The position numbers were made by a program, and so were the translations under genes. Shown in pieces: positions 13,746-16,233 of a DNA stretch of 16,233 nucleotides. This stretch comes from JAWLGW01 sp964569055. Its GTDB lineage: Bacteria; Planctomycetota; J058. Under the pieces are notes generated by a model. It was not told where the DNA came from and searched no databases. It saw only the letters and a list, made by a program, of their open reading frames with translations. The stretch is taken from assembly GCA_964569055.1 (NCBI GenBank), contig CAZMSZ010000152.1:1-16233 (forward strand), in the 5' to 3' direction. Positions within the stretch are counted from its first letter, which is position 1, and each line of letters begins with the position of its first letter.

Positions 13746-15374
13746 TCAATCCCAGCCGAGCACGAGCTGGCGAGTGCGATAGAGGCGGCCCTGCAGCGCG
13801 CTGAGCACCATCGTCCCGCCGGTCGCGAGCAGCGCGACCACCGCGATCCAGGCCAAGTGGCCGGGGCCGGCGCCGAGCTCGGCGCGCAGCGCGGCGGGCA
13901 GGAGCAGGAGGGCGGCCAGGAGCACGCCCGCCTGGGTCAGCGTCGCCACGGCCAGGAGCAGCCACGGTCCGAACACCCGGAGGACCGAGCGGACCAGGAT
14001 CGGTGGGTAGAGCGCGGCGTAGGCGCTCCGCAACCGCACGGCCGCCAGCAGCCCGATCGGGAACACCGCGAAGCCCACCAGGAGCAGGAGCCGAGCGGCC
14101 AACCCCGCGGGCGTGGCGCCGTCGAGGGCGACGAGGGTCCGACCGCGCTCGAGCGCCGCCCGCTGCAGGTCGCGGGCCAGCTCGGCGGTCGAGCGCGGGC
14201 CCGCCTCGACGGGCGAGGCGACCGCCGCCTCGAGCAGCCGGAGCGGCCCGTGCCCGATCGCGAGCGACGGCGCAGCCGCGCCGGCCTCGGGCGGCGGAGC
14301 GGCCCCGAACGCCGCCTGAGCGCGCGCCTGGACCGACTCGGGGCCGCCGTCGTAGACCGCCGGGCCCCAGGCGATGGCGGCGGCGATCACCGCCGGAGCG
14401 AGCGCGCCCAACAGCGCTACCCCGTACAGGGGCACGGCCGAGAGCATCTCGGGGAGCGCGGGCCAGACCACGTGGTCCTGCCCGGCGCACGCGTCGCGGA
14501 TCCCGCGCACGCGCAGCGACACCAGCGCCGCCACGCCGAGCACCAGCGCGGCGCCGCCGATCCCGAGCGACAGCTCGCACAGGAGCAGCCCCAACCCGAG
14601 GAGGACGGCCTGCACCACGAGCACCGGGAACCCGCGCAGGGGCGCGACCAGCGCGCCGGGCACCTGCGCGAGGAAGCTCGGCGGCGGCGGAAGCGCGGCG
14701 TCCGTGACCGCCGGCGCCGGCGCCGCGCTCGCGACCGGCCGGGCCGCTGGCGCCCCCTCCGAGCGGACGTGCTTGCTCGCGCCGTCGAGCGTCTGGTCGA
14801 GCGGCGGCGGCCGGTAGCGGGCGGCGGCCGCTCGGCGCGACGCTTCGCGGGCTCGCTGCAGCGCGCCCCGACCGGCGTTCTCCGAGAGTCGCGCCGCGAT
14901 GCTCTTGCCGCCGGCGCCCTCCTCCTCCTCGGGAGCGGCGGCCGGGCGCGCACCCGGACGTCCCCCGCGAAACGGCCCGAGGATCTTGTCGGCGAAGCTC
15001 TCCTCGGTCACCTCCCGGGGCCGCGGCGGCACGATCGCGCCCGGCGCGTGGGTCATGAACAGGAGCTGGCTCTCCTCGACCCCGGGGGCGCTGCTGGGCG
15101 TGGGCAGGTCGAGCGGCGAGGGCGCCGGCCCCTCCCGCGGCGGCGCGGGGCGCGGCGGCGGCGCGGGGCGCGGCGCGGGGCCGCTCGCGCGCGGCGGCCG
15201 AGGGGGCTGCGGAGCTGCACCTTGTGGGCCCCGAGGCGGGCGCGCGTGCGGGCCCGTCGGCGCGCGACCGGGCGGAGCCGGCGGGCGCCCCGGTGGACGC
15301 GGCGGTCCGCCGGGCGGGCCGGGCCGCTGGCCGCTCGCTGGACGTCGCTGGTTGGGTCCCGGCTGGTTCGCCAT
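13746..15374 (-). CDS. Proline-rich multi-pass membrane protein of unknown function
   Basis: A 542-residue protein in two parts. Residues 1 to about 230 are hydrophilic and extremely rich in Pro, Arg, Ala and Gly, presumably disordered and cytoplasmic, with a short conserved-looking island SQLLFMTHAPGAIVPP near residue 102. From about 240 to the end there are roughly six hydrophobic helices. These include FPVLVVQAVLLGLGLLLCEL, YGVALLGALAPAVIAAAIAW, LLLLVGFAVFPIGLLAAV and WLLLAVATLTQAGVLLAALL, with a hydrophilic region of about 80 residues between the third and fourth. The layout resembles Yip1/DUF4013-like membrane domains, but I cannot assign it. The ATG at 15372-15374 has a GGAGG site four bases upstream. 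It is transcribed away from the tRNA array. Confidence 0.78.
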   Translation of the reverse strand: MANQPGPNQRRPASGQRPGPPGGPPRPPGRPPAPPGRAPTGPHARPPRGPQGAAPQPPRPPRASGPAPRPAPPPRPAPPREGPAPSPLDLPTPSSAPGVEESQLLFMTHAPGAIVPPRPREVTEESFADKILGPFRGGRPGARPAAAPEEEEGAGGKSIAARLSENAGRGALQRAREASRRAAAARYRPPPLDQTLDGASKHVRSEGAPAARPVASAAPAPAVTDAALPPPPSFLAQVPGALVAPLRGFPVLVVQAVLLGLGLLLCELSLGIGGAALVLGVAALVSLRVRGIRDACAGQDHVVWPALPEMLSAVPLYGVALLGALAPAVIAAAIAWGPAVYDGGPESVQARAQAAFGAAPPPEAGAAAPSLAIGHGPLRLLEAAVASPVEAGPRSTAELARDLQRAALERGRTLVALDGATPAGLAARLLLLVGFAVFPIGLLAAVRLRSAYAALYPPILVRSVLRVFGPWLLLAVATLTQAGVLLAALLLLPAALRAELGAGPGHLAWIAVVALLATGGTMVLSALQGRLYRTRQLVLGWD

Positions 15375-15643
15375 CGCGCCTCCGGCGCCTCGGCGCTCAA
15401 GCTAACACGGCGTGAACGGCCGGCAACGCGCCCGCCGCGCGCCGCGCGCAGCGCGCTCGAGCCGCGGCGACGACGAGCCGCGGCGCGCGTGACAGCGCCT
15501 CGGTGCGCGCGCGTAGGGAGGGGTGAGCGAGGCGCGCGACGAACCACACGGTTGGCTGACTCGAGCGCCATGTTTGACAACTCGAACGTCTCGAAGCGGG
15601 CGCGACGCGCCCGCGACGACGACTCGGCGCGCGCCGCGCCCAT
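15375..15643. other. Divergent intergenic region before the tRNA array
   Basis: This stretch of 269 bases separates the leftward membrane-protein gene from the rightward tRNA array and should hold both promoters. The first part is dominated by alternating GC runs. From about 15541 to 15590 the base composition is more AT-rich, and there is a perfect TTGACA at 15574-15579, but no convincing -10 follows at 16-18 bases. No open reading frame with coding character is seen. Confidence 0.5.
15458..15485. repeat. 12-bp direct repeat with palindromic core
   Basis: CGAGCCGCGGCG occurs at 15458-15469 and again at 15474-15485, separated by ACGA. Each copy contains the palindrome CCGCGG. It lies in the divergent intergenic region and could be a paired protein-binding site, though GC-rich DNA makes chance repeats common. 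Confidence 0.45.
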
Positions 15644-15714
15644 GCGGGCGTGGTGTAGCAGCAGCACCGGAGCCCCCCAAGCTCCAGGCACGGGTGCGAA
15701 CCCCGTCGCCCGCT
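15644..15714 (+). tRNA. tRNA-Gly(CCC)
   Basis: A full cloverleaf of 71 nt. The acceptor stem GCGGGCG/CGCCCGC is perfect, and with discriminator T it is typical of glycine tRNA. The D-stem is GTGT/GCAC with loop AGCAGCA. The anticodon stem GGAGC/GCTCC is perfect around loop CCCCCAA, anticodon CCC at 15676-15678. The variable region is AGGC. The T-stem ACGGG/CCCGT encloses TGCGAAC. Oddities: position 33 is C instead of the near-invariant T, position 55 is G, and the D-loop has AG in place of G18G19. G15-C48 forms the Levitt pair. CCA is not encoded. It is the first gene of the array. Confidence 0.85.
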
Positions 15715-15752
15715 CAACGCGCGCGGCGCGCGCCGAGCAGTCGGTTTCACGA

Positions 15753-15820
15753 AGGTCGCGGTCGAGGACCGGGTGTGACTCCAAATCACGCCACGCAGGG
15801 TGCGACTCCCTGGCGGCCTG
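15753..15820 (+). tRNA. tRNA-Trp(CCA) with minimal D-arm
   Basis: A 68-nt tRNA. The acceptor AGGTCGC/GCGGCCT pairs over all seven positions (one G-T). With discriminator G it keeps bacterial tryptophan identity features (A1-U72, G73). The anticodon stem TGTGA/TCACG encloses CTCCAAA, with T33 and anticodon CCA at 15781-15783. The variable region is CCACG; the T-stem CAGGG/CCCTG holds loop TGCGACT. Only 13 bases (15760-15772) lie between the acceptor and position 26, and the only hairpin there is GGTC-GAG-GACC. T8 and A14 are therefore missing, and there is no normal D-loop to contact the T-loop. It could be a functional minimal tRNA or a decayed copy. No CCA is encoded. Confidence 0.7.
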
Positions 15821-15823
15821 TGC

Positions 15824-15897
15824 GCTCCCCTGGACGAACTAGCACAGTCGCCTGCCCGAGACGCGGGAGCTTCCGGGTGCAACCCCCGGGGGGAGCA
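15824..15897 (+). tRNA. tRNA with GAG anticodon (nominal Leu) on a class I body
   Basis: A 74-nt tRNA with perfect acceptor GCTCCCC/GGGGAGC and discriminator A. The D-arm is GAC/GTC with a long loop containing AACTAGCA. The anticodon stem CCTGC/GCGGG (one T-G pair) encloses CCGAGAC, anticodon GAG at 15858-15860. The variable region is only AGCTT. The T-stem CCGGG/CCCGG holds TGCAACC. By the code GAG reads CTC (Leu), but bacterial leucine tRNAs have a long variable arm, which is absent here. The anticodon arm resembles the Asp type (CCTGC, loop ending AC). Position 33 is C. A more stable CCCG/CGGG hairpin is an alternative fold. Amino-acid identity is therefore uncertain. Confidence 0.7.
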
Positions 15898-15904
15898 CTC
15901 TCTT

Positions 15905-15975
15905 GGCCCTCTCGTTCAACAGCAGGACGTCGGTCTCTGAAACCGAAGATCGGGGTGCGAGTCCCTGGGGGGCCG
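15905..15975 (+). tRNA. tRNA-Gln(CTG)
   Basis: A 71-nt cloverleaf. The acceptor GGCCCTC/GGGGGCC has one T-G pair and discriminator G, as expected for glutamine. The D-stem is GTTC/GGAC with loop AACAGCA. The anticodon stem TCGGT/ACCGA is perfect around CTCTGAA, with T33 and anticodon CTG at 15937-15939. The variable region is AGAT. The T-stem CGGGG/CCCTG has loop TGCGAGT. A15-T48 forms the Levitt pair. The elbow positions are again A18, G19 and G55. CCA is not encoded. It lies seven bases after the previous tRNA. Confidence 0.85.
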
Positions 15976-15982
15976 TCCGCCT

Positions 15983-16053
15983 GGATCCCTAGCTCAACAG
16001 GAGAGCGCCCGGCTGAACACCGGAAGGTCCGAGTGCAACTCTCGGGGGATCCA
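15983..16053 (+). tRNA. tRNA-Phe(GAA)
   Basis: A 71-nt cloverleaf. The acceptor GGATCCC/GGGATCC is perfect, with discriminator A as in phenylalanine tRNA. The D-stem GCTC/GAGC is perfect with loop AACAGGA. The anticodon stem CCCGG/CCGGA has a C-A mismatch at 27-43. The loop CTGAACA has T33 and anticodon GAA at 16015-16017, but C at position 37, where a purine is nearly universal. The variable region is AGGT. The T-stem CCGAG/CTCGG holds TGCAACT. CCA is not encoded. It lies seven bases after the Gln tRNA. Confidence 0.85.
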
Positions 16054-16061
16054 CTCCCTCT

Positions 16062-16133
16062 GCTCCCATGGCCAAACAGCGACGGCGTCACCGTCCGAAG
16101 GTGAAGGTCCAGGTGCGACTCCTGGTGGGAGCA
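16062..16133 (+). tRNA. tRNA-Arg(CCG)
   Basis: A 72-nt cloverleaf with perfect acceptor GCTCCCA/TGGGAGC and discriminator A. The D-stem is GCC/GGC with an A-C at 13-22 and a D-loop containing AACAGCGA. The anticodon stem TCACC/GGTGA is perfect around GTCCGAA, with T33, anticodon CCG at 16095-16097 and A37. The variable region is AGGT. The T-stem CCAGG/CCTGG holds TGCGACT. It shares 66 of 72 positions with the next tRNA, so the two arose by duplication. CCA is not encoded. Confidence 0.88.
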
Positions 16134-16144
16134 ATTCGCGTCGA

Positions 16145-16216
16145 GCCCCCATGGCCAAACAGCTACGGCGTCACCGTGCGGAGGTGAAGGTCCAGGTGCG
16201 ACTCCTGGTGGGGGTA
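16145..16216 (+). tRNA. tRNA-Arg(GCG)
   Basis: A 72-nt cloverleaf. The acceptor GCCCCCA/TGGGGGT ends in a G-T pair at 1-72, with discriminator A. The D-arm is as in the preceding Arg tRNA, with loop AACAGCTA. The anticodon stem TCACC/GGTGA is perfect around GTGCGGA, with T33, anticodon GCG at 16178-16180 and G37. The variable region is AGGT; the T-arm is identical to its neighbour. It differs from tRNA-Arg(CCG) at six positions, including the wobble base C34 to G34 and a compensated 3-70 pair (T-A to C-G). Bacteria normally read CGC with an inosine-modified ACG tRNA, so GCG is unusual. Confidence 0.85.
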
Positions 16217-16220
16217 TCTC

Positions 16221-16233
16221 GGGGACATGGTGA
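16221..16233 (+). tRNA. Probable 5' start of an eighth tRNA (cut by window edge)
   Basis: Four bases after the previous tRNA, GGGGACA is followed by TGGTGA. The pattern of seven acceptor bases, then T8 G9, then a G-starting D-stem matches the Gly and Arg members of the array. Too little sequence is present to confirm pairing or name an anticodon. Confidence 0.35.

Noticed and set aside
15574..15596. TTGACA as a -35 box for the tRNA array
   Set aside because: The hexamer is perfect, but no -10-like sequence follows at 16-18 bases, so I do not list it as a promoter.
13365..15842. An 825-residue plus-strand open frame running from the secreted-protein gene into the tRNA array
   Set aside because: It is antisense to two minus-strand genes, crosses the divergent intergenic region and overlaps tRNA-Gly. 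Its composition is GC-driven.
15523..16104. Protein-coding frames through the tRNA array on both strands (also 15786-16091 minus)
   Set aside because: The same bases fold into consecutive complete cloverleaves with perfect acceptor stems, which explains the sequence far better than either peptide.
16088..16213. Two near-identical blocks that could suggest a CRISPR or direct-repeat array
   Set aside because: The repeated block is the anticodon and T arms of two duplicated Arg tRNAs; there are no spacers of regular length.

Overview
The window is very GC-rich bacterial chromosome, apparently above 70% G+C, with densely packed genes. The gene set fits a high-GC Planctomycetota-like bacterium best: a Gld/DUF4340-type ABC locus, an S21 protein with a basic C-terminal extension, and alanine/proline-rich extensions on housekeeping proteins. 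Myxococcota or a related lineage cannot be excluded from sequence alone. I see no insertion sequence, integrase or CRISPR array.

Layout. (1) 1-5158, minus strand: a Mrp/Mnh-type multisubunit cation/H+ antiporter operon in the order E-F-G-(A C-terminal/B N-terminal)-B-C-D-second D-like subunit. Its stop and start codons overlap or nearly touch, and the last gene runs off the left edge. (2) 5194-5842, minus: a zinc-ribbon protein and ribosomal protein bS21, with a recognisable promoter upstream of rpsU. (3) 6049-8127, plus: a RecQ helicase with a proline-rich N-terminal extension. It ends tail-to-tail with the next operon, the two stop codons sharing CTAG. (4) 8124-13136, minus: a three-gene ABC locus made of an ATPase, a GldF-GldG fusion (permease plus extracytoplasmic domain plus coiled coil) and a DUF4340 membrane-anchored protein. 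(5) 13302-15374, minus: a small secreted protein and a proline-rich multi-pass membrane protein, both of unknown function. (6) 15644-16233, plus: a tightly packed array of seven complete tRNA genes and the probable start of an eighth.

The tRNA array is the most remarkable part. Its members read Gly(CCC), Trp(CCA), a GAG-anticodon tRNA on a class I body, Gln(CTG), Phe(GAA), Arg(CCG) and Arg(GCG). All seven have T-loop TGCRA instead of the near-universal TTCRA. The six with a normal-sized D-loop carry AG where G18G19 is expected. The invariant G18-U55 elbow contact therefore appears to be replaced by A18-G55, while G19-C56, U8-A14, U54-A58 and the 15-48 Levitt pair are kept; the Levitt pair even covaries. 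Other oddities are a shrunken D-arm in the Trp tRNA, C33 in two members, C37 in Phe, a rare Arg(GCG) anticodon, and no encoded CCA. The array reads mainly G/C-ending codons, matching the host's composition.

How the parts work together: the Mrp complex would exchange Na+ (or another cation) for H+ across the membrane. bS21 and the tRNA array belong to translation, and RecQ to DNA repair. The Gld-like ABC system is an envelope transporter of unknown substrate. I see no functional link between these modules beyond adjacency.
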